Assembly: GCF_004798865.1 (NCBI RefSeq)
Contig: NW_025335425.1
Location: forward strand, 2,719 to 66,718
Length of the DNA stretch: 64,000 nucleotides
Reading direction: 5' to 3'
Source: Varanus komodoensis
Lineage: Eukaryota; Chordata; Lepidosauria; Squamata; Varanidae
How positions within the stretch are numbered: the stretch's first letter is position 1; every line of letters begins with the position of its first letter. Below are positions 35,030 through 46,700 of this stretch, piece after piece. A program made the translations under genes and the position numbers. The notes under the pieces are model-generated. The model worked only from the letters and a program-made list of their open reading frames with translations. It was not told the origin of the DNA and made no database searches.

Positions 35030-36215
35030 GAAACATAGAAACAGAGTGAGTCAGAAGGGGCCTCCTGGGCCATCTAGTCTGACCCCAGGCTCCAGCCAGT
35101 TCCGCTCATGACATGCCTACCACCCTCACTGTTGGTGCTTCAACCATCTCCCATGGAACCCCAACCCAAGCACCAGGGGTCCTGTCAGGAAGTACTTCCT
35201 GGCATCCACCCTAAACCATGGTTCCCTGAGCTTTGCTCTGTTGGAGCGCATCCTACCCTCCACTACAGGGGACAAAAGTCATGACCCACCTCTGCATAGT
35301 ACCCTAACATGTACTTGTATTTCACTAACATATTCATCTGGATCTCCTCCTGTCAAGGCTAAAAGGACCCCGCTCCCCGAGTCTCTCCTCATATACCTTC
35401 ACCTGCAAACCAGCCACCATCCTAGTGGCCCTTCACTGCACTGATTCCAACTTTGCTATCATCCTCTTGCAATGAGGGGCCCAGAATTGAACACAATACT
35501 CCAGTTGCGGGCACACCAGAGTCGTATATATTGGCAATAATGCCTCTCTCGATCTAAAAGCCACACTTCTGGCTATGCAACCAAGGGTGGAGTTAGCCCT
35601 CTTGACCACTGCATCACACTGCTGACTCATGCTTAGCCTGCAGTCAACCAGCACCCTGAGGTCCCTTTCGCAAGTGCTGCTCTCCAGGCACTTGTTCCCT
35701 AACCTGTACTTATGACACCCATTCCTATGCCCCAAGTGCAAAATCTTGGATTTATCCACATTGAACACCATCCTGTTGTCCCCAGCCCACTTCCATAGTC
35801 TGTTCAGATCCTTTTGGATCTGGAGTACCTGCTCCTCAGGTGTAGCCACTGTCCCGGTTTTAGTATTGTCTGTGAATTTGATCAGCAGACTGGTCACCCC
35901 TTCTTCCATGTCATTGATGAAAAGATTAAACAGGATCAGCCCCAGAACAGAGCCCTGGGGGACCCCTCTTGTCACTGGCTGCCATCCCGATGATTCCCCA
36001 CTAATGGTTGCCCTCTGCTATCAGTCAGTCAACCATGCCCTAATCCACCAGACAGTGCTTTGATGTATCCCATAACCCCTCAAGTTTCTCTACCAGGATA
36101 TCATGGGGCACTTTGTCAAAGGCCTTGCTGAGATCCAGGTATTCCACATCCACTGCATCCCCTCCATCTAGCCTCCTTGAAACCTTGTCATAGAATTCCA
36201 AAAGGTTTTGTTTTG
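35030..36215 (-). mobile_element. CR1 LINE in intron 3 of V2R-D
   Basis: The minus strand gives the CR1 reverse transcriptase from SKAFDKVPHDILVEKL through TRGVPQGSVLGLILFNLFIN, a mutated FTDN in place of FADD, then LSMSQQCDAVVKRANSTLGC. The 3' end at 35030 carries the AAACATAGAAACAGAG tail. It is 5' truncated, with a moderate number of lesions. It has no counterpart in introns 3 of B, E or F, so it is specific to D. Confidence 0.88.
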
Positions 36216-36404
36216 TGGAAAATTACCTGTTTTGTGGAAAATGTGTTGTGTGGAATTTCTCTCCCAAAACTTTCATCCCACATTGGTTTCTTGCAGATAC
36301 AGTGTGTGTGTGTGTGGGGGGGGAGGGGGGTTAGAATAGATTGTTGAAGTCATAATAATATTCCCTTTCTGCCCTGCCTTTCCCCTTTTGTGAGTCAGTC
36401 CTGG

Positions 36405-36545
36405 TGTCTCATGTGGCCACATTTTATCCTCACAACCACAATCCTGTGCAATAAGCTGGCCTGAGAGTGAGTGAAGGGGCCAGAAATCACCCCGTGAGCC
36501 TCATGGTGGAGGGGGAACTCAAGCTCCAGTCTCCCACATCTCACC
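36405..36545 (-). mobile_element. MIR-like SINE in intron 3 of V2R-D
   Basis: ATCCTCACAACCACAATCCTGTG and then CTGGCCTGAGAGTGAGTGAAGGGGCC follow the reverse of a MIR core. It is old and diverged. Confidence 0.5.
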
Positions 36546-39500
36546 ACATGAAGCAACATTGATAACATGTGCATTCCATGATTCGCTCCCCAATAGAACA
36601 GGTCAATCCTTGCCCTAAACTCCCTGAGAGCTGCAGTCAGATAAGCTCAGGGTCCACAGGTTGGTCTCCCACCATGCAGCTCCCCACCTCACTTGACTGT
36701 CACACATTCAGCAATGGAAACTGTGAAGAAGCCCGAATGCCTGACAACGGGAACACCAGGATCCACAGCGTCAGTTCAAAGGGACTAGGAAGGTGCTGCT
36801 ACATGTCCCCAAATCTCTGGTGCAGAAGAAAGGAGTGGGAAGAAGTATGCCATTGGTGCCATCCCAACCTCTAGGAGAAAATTCCAAAATAGTGAGGTGT
36901 TTAGTCCAAATCCTGATCCTTTGAGGCTCTGTTGTGAGCCTTCGAGAGACGAAAGTGATTGGATGGCCTAGAAAAATCCTAACTAACCAAATAAATACAC
37001 TCTTTGAACCTCCTTTGGAGGAGGTACTGGAAAGAGTTCCTGCAATGCTGATAGTAGTGCACAGGTTATTTTGATCCTGCAACTGGATCCAAAACTCAGT
37101 AAGTCTTTAACCACCAAAACAGTCCTTTCAGTTCAACTGATTCAGGCATGAAACAAGTGGGATACTGAAAGGACTTCCTTGTTTTCCACTCTCATGCTTC
37201 CTTTCTCATTCCAGTTCCACCCTTTCATGAGGAACCCCCAGTTTCACAACACCTCCCTCAATGATGTTTATTTGGATGAGAATGGAGACTTGGCAGCCAA
37301 CTTTGACCTCTTCAATTGGGTGAAGTTTCCCAATGAGTCCATCATCACTGTGAAGTTTGGGAGTTTCAAGAGACAAAGGTCTGCAGACTTCAGACTGACC
37401 ATGGACCACAATACCCTCGAGTGGCCAAAAAGGATGAACAAGGTGGGGAAACCACACCTTCCATACTGCTGCATGGGTGTATAACCTTTAGGATGTGGAA
37501 GAGGCACTAGGTCAGTCTTCTCAGATGTGGTACCCACAGGACTGCTGGACAGCACCTTTGGACAACACAGCTGGGAAGGGTGTGGAAATCATTCCACAAG
37601 ATGTCCTGATTGCCATCAATGTAGAAACTTGTAAAGGTTCAGACAAACTTTCAGAGTTGGAAGTTGTCAAAGGCTGCCAGTCAGTATAGCTTGTGATGAA
37701 GTTCTGCTGAACCCATCCCTCTCTCCTCTGCAGACTTCGGGTCATGGCCAGTGCTGCCTTTGAAAGTTGACCAAGCTGACCTGAAATGAAGTCCACGAGC
37801 ATGTGCAGAACGCCAGCTGTGCACTTGGCAACTTCTTGCACATCACAGTCAGTACAAACAAGGGCTGTAAGTCATGTGGAAGGAAGACAGGTGCCTGTTG
37901 TGCCACAGTCATGCGGGGATCCATTCCTGGCAAGTGCTGGGTGGAAACACAGCGCACTCACTGAGACACAGAAATCTGGTGGTTACCCACCACCAAACCA
38001 CTGTGTCCCACATCACTGGCTATGGCTATGAGCGGCCTCTGGTATTAGAGGCACAAGGCCTACATACAGCAATTGTGGGGAACACAGGCAGGATGCTGCT
38101 GCTGCTGCTGCACTTTTTTCCTGGTTGCAACATCTGACCTTTTCCTATACCTCCTGTTCCAACTAGCATCAGTTCTCCAAATGCTCAGAGAGAGGTGACT
38201 CTTTCCCCCAGATCTGCCATGCCACCATGCATGAGGCACACAGGCTGAGAGGTGTAGGCTGCTTCATCTATTCATCCATCTACTTAGGACCGCCAGCATA
38301 TCTGACACTTTCTGGGTTGCAAGGGGGCAGCTGCCCACCCCAAGTGCTTCAGGTCCACAATTCAGCACAGCGAAAGCAATGGAGGCAGGGAAGGAACAGA
38401 GAGATGGACCAGGAAACAGGCAAGCAACAGGCAGTCTTACTAAGTGCAGGACTCTCATTTCACCCTTGAAATCCTGTTAAGTGTATTTCAACTCTGCATT
38501 GGATTTCCATTGGAAAATGTCCCTTGATTGCCCTTGGTTTTTTGCTTAGCCACTTGCCCCACATTCCCCATTCACCAAGATCACATTGAGTGACCCAGTG
38601 GGCAGGATCAGGTGAATGAGACCATTTCCTTCATTTCACAGAATTCCTTTTGCATCTCTTCACTAGCATTAGGTGTAGTAAATAAAGGTGATGCATATAA
38701 TTCAGAGAAAAAATGCAGCAGCTTCTGTTTCATTGGATGAGATTCATTTATAGAATCCACTGAAACCCTGGCAGTGCTCTCTTCTCTCTTTCCTTCCCAG
38801 CTTTGTCTCCCCCCATCCTCTGCTTTATCAGCCCTAACACATCTCCCTTGATACTCCTTCTCTCTATACTCAGTCTTTGCCCCAGTCCAGGTGCTTTGAG
38901 AGCTGCCGCCCAGGATTCTTTAAGGTAGCTCAGGAAGGAAAGCCCATTTGCTGTTATGACTGTGCTCCCTGTGCGGAAGGGACCATCTCCACTTGGGAAG
39001 GTGGGTGAGCATGGAGAAGAAGGCATTCCGGGGGAAGAAGAGCAAGAACTCACACAAACATTTTCTGGCAAAGATTAAAAAAAAATCTTATGTAAATGTG
39101 TAGCCTTCCTTGGAATATCCAAAATTTTACAAAGCAGATCACAGGGTACTGGCTTGGAAAAGAGAGATCTGATTGGGAGTGGACAGGTGCTTGGCCAGAT
39201 CCAGAGGGCCTTCCTTCTGTTTATTTGCAAACAAACCTGAGTATCCAAAAATGCTTTAACACGCTCTCCAATATGTTGGTCTTCCTCTTGGTCTCCCCTG
39301 AGGCCTTGCTAGGAGGGTTGAGGAAGGGAATGCAGAGGTTGCAGAAGAAATAATTCCATGACAAAATGCAGGATGGGAACCAGTGGGGGTATTAAACCAG
39401 TTTCTCATGTAAACTACCTTTTAAAAGCACATGTGCAAGATTCAGGGCTCAGAACTTTGCAACTGGGGAGTCAGATCCCTATCATATTTCTCCTAGTTTT

Positions 39501-41164
39501 GTATCTGAATTGGACCCTTACAGATGATCCAAATGTCCAAATGTTAGTCATCCAAAGCCCTGTAGGATTCAGAAGGGGACATGTGAACAAGTGTCATGAC
39601 GGTGGACATCCTCGCTTCCTCTGCTCAGAAATTCCATAGTTAAGATCTCTGCTGTGTGGTGAAGGTCCTCTAACTCTGACACTGGCTGGACATGGAATGA
39701 GGAACAGGTTGAATAATCCAGAATGTGGGTGGGGAGAGCCATAGCCAAAGTATTTGTGGGGAATCTACTTGGGAAGGAGTGGCTAAAACATCAGAGAGAC
39801 AAAGTCTGTTGCCCTCCTCAGTTTTCCAGAATGAGGGAAAATGGAGAGGGAGCACCTTATTGTCCAAATCAGCAGTTCATCCCTTCCTCTCTCTCCCTGG
39901 AACCATGGTCTGTGCTTTCTCTCCTCTGCAACTTTGGCAGAATCTTGAAATTCTCAGTGACTGTGGAACATTGACCTGCAATTTATCAAAGTAAGGAGGA
40001 GCTGTTTGGTAACTTTTCAAGCATTCAAATACTCCAGGATCCGTTCCCTGTCCAACATTCTCCTGACAGTATAAATGGCTGAGTGACATTCTTAAGCCCT
40101 TGAAAAAAGAAAAGATGGGCTGCTGATCTGGATAGATGCCAAATCCCAGCAGGCCTGACTATGCATTTTGTTTGATTCCTATTTCCTTACAATCACACTG
40201 GTTCTATGTATGCAATCATATGATTGCCAAGGAAGTAGGGGAGACGTCCTTCTTGTTCTTTTCAGCCCATTGCACCAGGTGACCAGAAGATCTGCATCCA
40301 AATGTGGGTCAGGATGGATGCCTTCCAAAGGCCATAATTTTCCTGTCCTATGAAGAAACTTTGGGGGTTGTCCTTGGTTCCATTGCCCTATTTTTGTCCT
40401 TCATCACAAGCTGTGTGTTGGTGCTCATCATCAAATTCCTAGAAACTCCCATAGTCAAAGCCAACAACCAGGACCTCTCCTACATTCTCCTTATCTCCCT
40501 CCTGCTCTCTTTTTTGACCTCTTTCCTGTTCATTGGCCAGCCAACAGAGATGACTTGCTTTCTCCAACAAACAGCCTTCAGCATCATCTTCTCAGTTGCT
40601 GTCTCTGCTTTACTGACCAAAACCATCATGGTGGTGCTTGCCTTCCTGGTCACCAAGCCAGGAAACAGGGTCAGGGCATGGCTAGGGAAGAGCCTGGCCA
40701 ACTCCATTGTCATCTCCTGTTCTGGTGTCCAGGTTGTCCTCTGCACCACATGGCTGGCCACCTCCCCCCCCCCCCCATTTCCTGACTCAGACAAGCACTC
40801 CCAGTCTGGGCAGATCGTCCTGCAGTGCAACGGAGGCTCCGTGGCCATGTTCTACACTGCCCTCGGCTACGTGGGCTTCCTGGTGGCCATTTGCTTCACA
40901 GTTGCCTTCCTGGCCAGGAAGCTGCCCGGGGCCTTCAATGAGGCCAAGCTGATCATCTTCAGCATGCTGGTCTTCTGCAGCATCTGGGTGTCTTTCGTGC
41001 CCACCTACCTGAGCACAAGGTACATGAGGGCCGTGCAGGTTTTCTCCATCTTGGCCTCCATCGCTGGGCTGCTGGGCTGCATCTTCCTTCCCTAGTGCTA
41101 CATTATCCTTCTGAGGCCTGATCTAAACACAAAGGAGCATCTCATGGTGAAAACCACAGACTGA

Positions 41165-42791
41165 TTCCTCGTTGGGCTGTATCTAACACAACAATATTCA
41201 ATTCTTAATTTTTATTCTGTCTAAAATCAGTACATTCTAACTCTTGAAGTACACTGTAGAAGTCTTTTTCCCCACTGTAGAAGTTAATGCCGGTTTACTG
41301 TAGTTTGTGTGTTTCTCCTCTCACATTATTTTCTGACAACAACAACAACAACTATGTGAGGTAGGTTATGCTGAATTTGAGTGACTTGCCAACTGACCTT
41401 CAGGTTTGAGTGGGAACAAAGACCTGGATCTCCCCAGTCCCCCTCCAACATTATGCCACATTGGATCCAATGGACAGAGAGAAACACAAACTTACTCTTC
41501 TTCTGGTTCACCAAGTAAGGCTTGGTTTATGCTTTTAGACATTCAAATATCTAGTGCTGTGTAACCTAGCAAAGCATGCAAAGGTTAATAGATAAATAGG
41601 CACCACTTCAGGTTGGTAACAGCTTTCCATGTGTGAAAATGCCTAGTCATGCTGGCCAAATGACCACAAAAGCATCTCCAGACAATGTTGTCTCTTCGGC
41701 TTAGAAACTGAGATCACTACTACCCAAAGAGTCAAACTTGACTTGCATGCAAATGTGGGGGAACCTTTACCTTTTTATGTTAAACTGAGTTCATTTCTGA
41801 ATACACTAACAGGAATCAAGCAGTCCCAGCACACACACCCCAAGGGGAACAGGATGCCTGAAATGGGCAGTGGGCACTGCTGGTAGTGAAGGAGAAACAT
41901 ATTCCAGGGGAAAAAGGAGGGCAGGGGAGCAGATAGAGGGAAAGTGCCCTCCCTTCCAGTCCTTCAGAGAGATCTGGGATGGACAGCATCATTCCTCAGT
42001 CAAAGACAATCTTTCTTGCTGCCCTTCTTGGGTGGCTTTGCTGGAGCAACGTGTTGAAAGAATCACTGCCTGTCCTCTCCCTGGAGCTCAAGCCACCAAA
42101 AGGACAATTATTCTGCCTCAAGAAGATGACAGTGCATTGAATTCAACATGACCTAAGAGGGATCTCCAAGGACCCCACTGAGCTCACCCAAAAGTGGACA
42201 GGAAAAATGTGAAGCAAAGTTCTTGCTCGGCCAATTCCTTCCCACCAGAGGCAATGCTGGGGGGAAAGTAGTGAGTTTGTGCTGCACCATTTCACCTATT
42301 TGAGGCAATTACAAAGCAAATGAGCCAAGGAGTCCCTTGCTCAGAGGGGTTGTCTCAAAGGGGCCTGGGAACAATGAGTTCTCAAAAGTGTTCCTTTCTG
42401 CAGCTGTGTCCTTGCTCTTGGGAATGAGGAAAGTGTTCAGGAAGTCAAAGAGGTGCTCCATCCTTGTGGGCATACAATTATGGAAGTCACAATTCATTAC
42501 TAGTCTTCTTGCTAATCCTCTTGGGGTCCTGAACCCCCAAGAGCCTTCTGAACCCACTGATGCAAGCATGAGTTTAAAGGGTAGGCAGAGACTTCCATCC
42601 ATGTGCAAAAGCAAAGAATCAGCTGCTTTACCGCACGGAGCTCATGAGAGGATGAGGGCAGGGGAGGAGTCCTCTGTGCAGGGAACTTCTTCTCATACAC
42701 CTTGGCTGAAGTCTTGGCTGGACAGGCTCCACTTCGCTTGGAGACAATATTCTTCTTATTGGTATTCCTCTGCTTGATTAAAAGAGGCAGG
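41165..42791. other. Intergenic between V2R-D and V2R-E; upstream region of E
   Basis: No gene is visible. A MIR-like fragment lies at about 41340-41480 and aligns with 56600-56750. From about 42000 the sequence aligns weakly with the upstream blocks of D and F (GGAGCAACGTGTTGAAAGAATCAC, CAGAGGCAATGCTGG). A diverged copy of the shared 14-mer, TTCCATCCATGTGC, occupies 42593-42606, 199 bp before the ATG. Promoter activity is inferred only from position. Confidence 0.4.
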
Positions 42792-43030
42792 ATGGAGGCC
42801 ACATCAAGCACTGCCAGAATGGTGCTTTTCTTCCTGCTGCTGCTGCAGCCCCCACAGGTCTGCTGTGGGGGACAGAAGGCCAAATGTCCCTGGAGGTGGG
42901 AACAAGATGAACTGCAGCCACGGAATTACTACTGGCCAGGAGACTATGTGTTTAGTGCCAGCATCTCTGCAGCAGATGTCCACTTAAGACCACACACTTT
43001 CAATAAAGCTGCCTCGCAGGGACAGCTTCG
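42792..43030 (+). CDS. V2R-E exon 1
   Basis: It encodes [10 protein letters not shown], the hydrophobic signal peptide, [20 protein letters not shown] and [11 protein letters not shown]. It ends in phase 2 at TTCG|GTAAGT. Confidence 0.92.
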
Positions 43031-46000
43031 GTAAGTTATTGGTATGGTTCACATTATCTGTGAAGGATCCCAGGCAGCACAGCTTGCAGTGGCATTAAAG
43101 CCTGAGCATGTTCTTCCAGGTGTCCTCTTCCTCATGAACACTGAGCCAGCAAACTCATGGGCAGCAAGTCCTAGATGGGAGACCAGGGCAATGGGAGAAT
43201 ACTGGGCCCTAGAAATTATGCCACTTTCCATGTCCCTGCACTCTCCTGCCTTCCCTTTCTCCTTCAGTGTGAATGGCTGCACATTCTGGACTCCTATCTT
43301 GGAGGTGCATCTTTGCTGCAGGGAATTTATCATGGGGAATGAATCTGGACTCAGACGGGGAATAGGCTGCCCACCCACTGCTATCCTACCAGCAATTCTG
43401 CAAAGCTTGGCAGTTGGGCTCTTGCATTGGGTTGGGACCAGGATGAGCACGTGGAAGCCTGAGAAGCAAAATACAGGGATTTGCACAATCTCAAAAGGCA
43501 AAAGGTGGAGGATTCACAAAATGGGATGGCAGGGTGACCAGTTTGTTTTACTTCTTTCAGGTTGGGGTCCACATATTATTGGAAGATCCTCTCCTTCCTG
43601 ATTGCTGTCCAGGAGATCAACCAGAATCCCAGCCTCTTGCCCAATGTCACCCTGGGCTACAGCATCTATGACAGCCTTAATGATGTTAGACTGACTTCCG
43701 ATGCAGCCATAGACCTGCTCTCGACCTCGCAGGCCCATGTTCCCAACTACAAATGTGGCAGGCAAAATCATCTGCTAACTATCGTTGAAGCGTTGGACTC
43801 TGACAGCTCAATGCACCTTTCCAGCATGTTGGGCATCTACAAAATCCCACAGGTGGGAGGTATGGGGAAAGCATTAAGAGGTATCATCTACAGAAAGCAA
43901 AAGATTCTCCAAATAATTTTCATGCATGATATCCCTCCCAGGACAGTAGACAATTCTAATCAATTCTGGAGTGAAAATGGTTAAAGCTGCCTATATCCCA
44001 CACTGGGGCCCATCTGGTGCTGTTAGGACCAGATGTAGACTGAATAATTCTCCATGTTCTATGTAGAGTGAATAATTCCGCATTTGAGAGTCAATCATAT
44101 CATGGACATCGAATAGAATTTCCTTCTCTTTCCCATGCATAGAATACAGAAGGGAAGGATGATAAGACCTCAGGAAGGAGTCCTCAGAATCCATGTTCAA
44201 TCACTCCCAAAAAAATCAGTAGTTGCTTTAGTGTTCAGGATACCCACAGCATTCATTTGTCAAAGCTGTAAACTTATGAAGTTTAAAAACTTTATTTTCA
44301 GAAAATATTAAGCACTGCTTCTTTCAAATCATTTCTCCTGCAGATAAACAAATGTTGAATGGTTACATCTCATGAGAAGAGGAACATTGATTTGGTGCCA
44401 AAATTAAACAGCCCATCATTCTCTCCCTTTCTTTTCCAGGTCTCTTATGCTTTCAGTTCTCAGGTTCTGAGAGATAGGAGTCAGTCACCTTCCTTCTACA
44501 GAATGGTCCCTGAGGAAGGCATCCAGTACCCAGGGATTGTCAAGCTGCTGCTGCATTTCAGGTGGAGGATGGTTGGTCTCTTTTCTGTGGACACTGAGAA
44601 TGGAGACAGGTTCATGAGAACGTTGAAACCAGAGCTCCTCAGGAATGGCATATGTGTGATTTTTTCACACAGCATTTCACAACTGAAATCAGCCAATTTG
44701 GTCATCAAGGTGCAGTCACTGGAGGAGTTGGCAGAAATCAAAGTCTTCATTTATTTTGCAGAGATCTTTTTCTTGTTCTATGGAATACACGTTGTAGAAA
44801 CAGTTATTCAAATACTGATGAAACCTGTTAATGGGAAAGTCTGGATCATCACAACTTTGTGGGACTTTGCCATTGATTTGATGTACACTGAAATAAATTT
44901 CAAGCATGTCTATGCATATTTTTCCTTCATTCCTCAAACAAGTAAAAGAACGAACTATGATGGTTTTGAAGATTTGTTTATTGCTATGGATGAATTCTTG
45001 TCTAATTCATTCAAGTGTTCCTATTCAAGGCATGTGCTATCAGTGAAGGAGTGGAGACGATGTAGACAGAGGGAGAAAGCAGAGGGCCTGCATCAAGTCA
45101 TCAAGGAGAGAACACTCTCTCTGGACAGCTTCTTCTCTTACAACACTGTCTGGGCCATGGCCAGAGCCTTGGATGTGGCTGTTTCCTCCAGATACAAAAG
45201 GAAGGATATGGAAGGTGGAGGTTTTCTTGATGTGGAACAGCTTCATCCATGGCAGGTATTTGCCCCCTTCTAAGATACTGCACTTAGAATGTGGCAAATT
45301 GGGATGTGATTTTGTACAAGCCTGGTGGAGCTGGAAGATTCCTCTGCTAGTCTCTCTTTTTCTCCCTTCCCCTCTCTTCCTGGGTCCTGGCCTCGAGACT
45401 TGTGTTGCACCATCCAGAAGCAGAAAATAAAAGGAGTGTAGGATGATATAGGTACTTGCTCAAATTCCTTGAGCTAATACTACATCATAATGACAGAATA
45501 TCCACACAAGAATACAATCTTAATGATGCACCATGATAACATGATAGCTTCAGTACAGTCTCGGTAGTTGTTTGTGGCTTGTGACTTGTGACATGGCTGC
45601 TTGTTGAAACAAGGGCTATCATTCCTTCTCACCCAGCACACAGAATGAAACTTGGGGAGCACAATACAGCAGCACTCATTGTCCTTCACGGGTTGCTTGT
45701 GCTCAGAAACAGAGGGCTTGCAGTCTTGGCTGTGGCCAGAGTAGAAGGCAATCTTTATTTCAGCTGCTATGCCCCACTGACCACAAGCTACACTTACCTC
45801 AGTCAGGATTCCTGATCCCAGGTTAAATTCCCATTCCTATCTGAGCAGAGCAGGGAATGTGAAGAATGTTGCCACATGAAGAGTGAGGTAGAATCCCACA
45901 TCAGAGCATATGGACCTAGAGACCTCCCCAATTGTGATGGCCTGCAATGGATGAGTAATGTCTGTTTGCTTGCCTGGGGATTGCATGGCTAACACATGCA

Positions 46001-46645
46001 ACAAGTGCAAGCTGGCAGCCATCTTGGAAGAAAAAGTGGGAGTGCTGGAGCAGTGAGTGTGCACCCTCATGGAAATGAGAAGATGATGAATTCTGAGGCT
46101 AAGCAGTGCAGCTGCAACATGGAGTGTAGTATGGGAGCCAGAGCAGCATCAGGGATTGATGCCAAAACTGAAAATCCTGAGGGAAGGGAAAATGAGGAGA
46201 GAGCTCCCAGGAAAAGAGGGTCAGTCAGGAGACAATGAACTGGAAGATGCTCCAAACTACTGAAAAAAGAGGAACCATGCGACCACTTTCAGCTCCTCAA
46301 GAACCAGACTCTTGGGCAGTATAGGGCCAAGAGGACAGACCTTGTGGAAAAAGTTGCAATTTTGTGTACTCTTCAGGAAAATGACCACACCATATGTGAA
46401 TACTTACAGAGGAAAATCCAGCTATGGTCTTCAGGAAATCCCATTTTAAGATGTTCAGAACAAAGCTAAGTCATGGCAAATGATTGTAATGAGAGAAGCA
46501 CTCTATGATGGGTGGGGATTTTTAAAAAGTCAATTGTAAGGACACATTTTCAGACTGTTCTTTCAAAGTGAAAAGGTAGGTAGCAAAAGAGGTAGTCTGT
46601 GTGTTTTAAAAAAAGTCTCTGTTGACGCACAGAAAACCAAAAACC

Positions 46646-46700
<55 letters not shown>

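Larger units (their letters stand above)
32053..41164 (+). pseudogene. V2R-D: full-length V2R with three stops
   Basis: All six exons keep good splice sites and phases: 32053-32291, 32819-33110, 33499-34305, 37215-37442, 38874-39000 and 40266-41164. Exons 2-5, about 480 codons, are entirely open. Three stops break the frame: TGA at 32152-32154 (the Trp of CPWSW), TGA at 40280-40282 in the cysteine linker, and TAG at 41093-41095 after TM7. Exon 6 also has in-frame losses of 6 nt at its start and 6 nt in the TM6-TM7 loop. Exon 1-2 and their flanks resemble F. From exon 3 onward it is distinct from every other locus here, for example FHPFMRNPQFHN and DFRLTMDHN in exon 4. So few lesions suggest recent loss or a segregating null allele. 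Intron 3 holds a CR1 and a MIR-like element. Intron 4 (37443-38873) contains nothing I can name. Confidence 0.9.

Noticed and set aside
42702-42791. Longer N-terminus for V2R-E from an upstream in-frame start
   Set aside because: The ATG at 42792 aligns with the starts of D and F and sits at the proper distance from the signal peptide; the extension has no counterpart in D or F.
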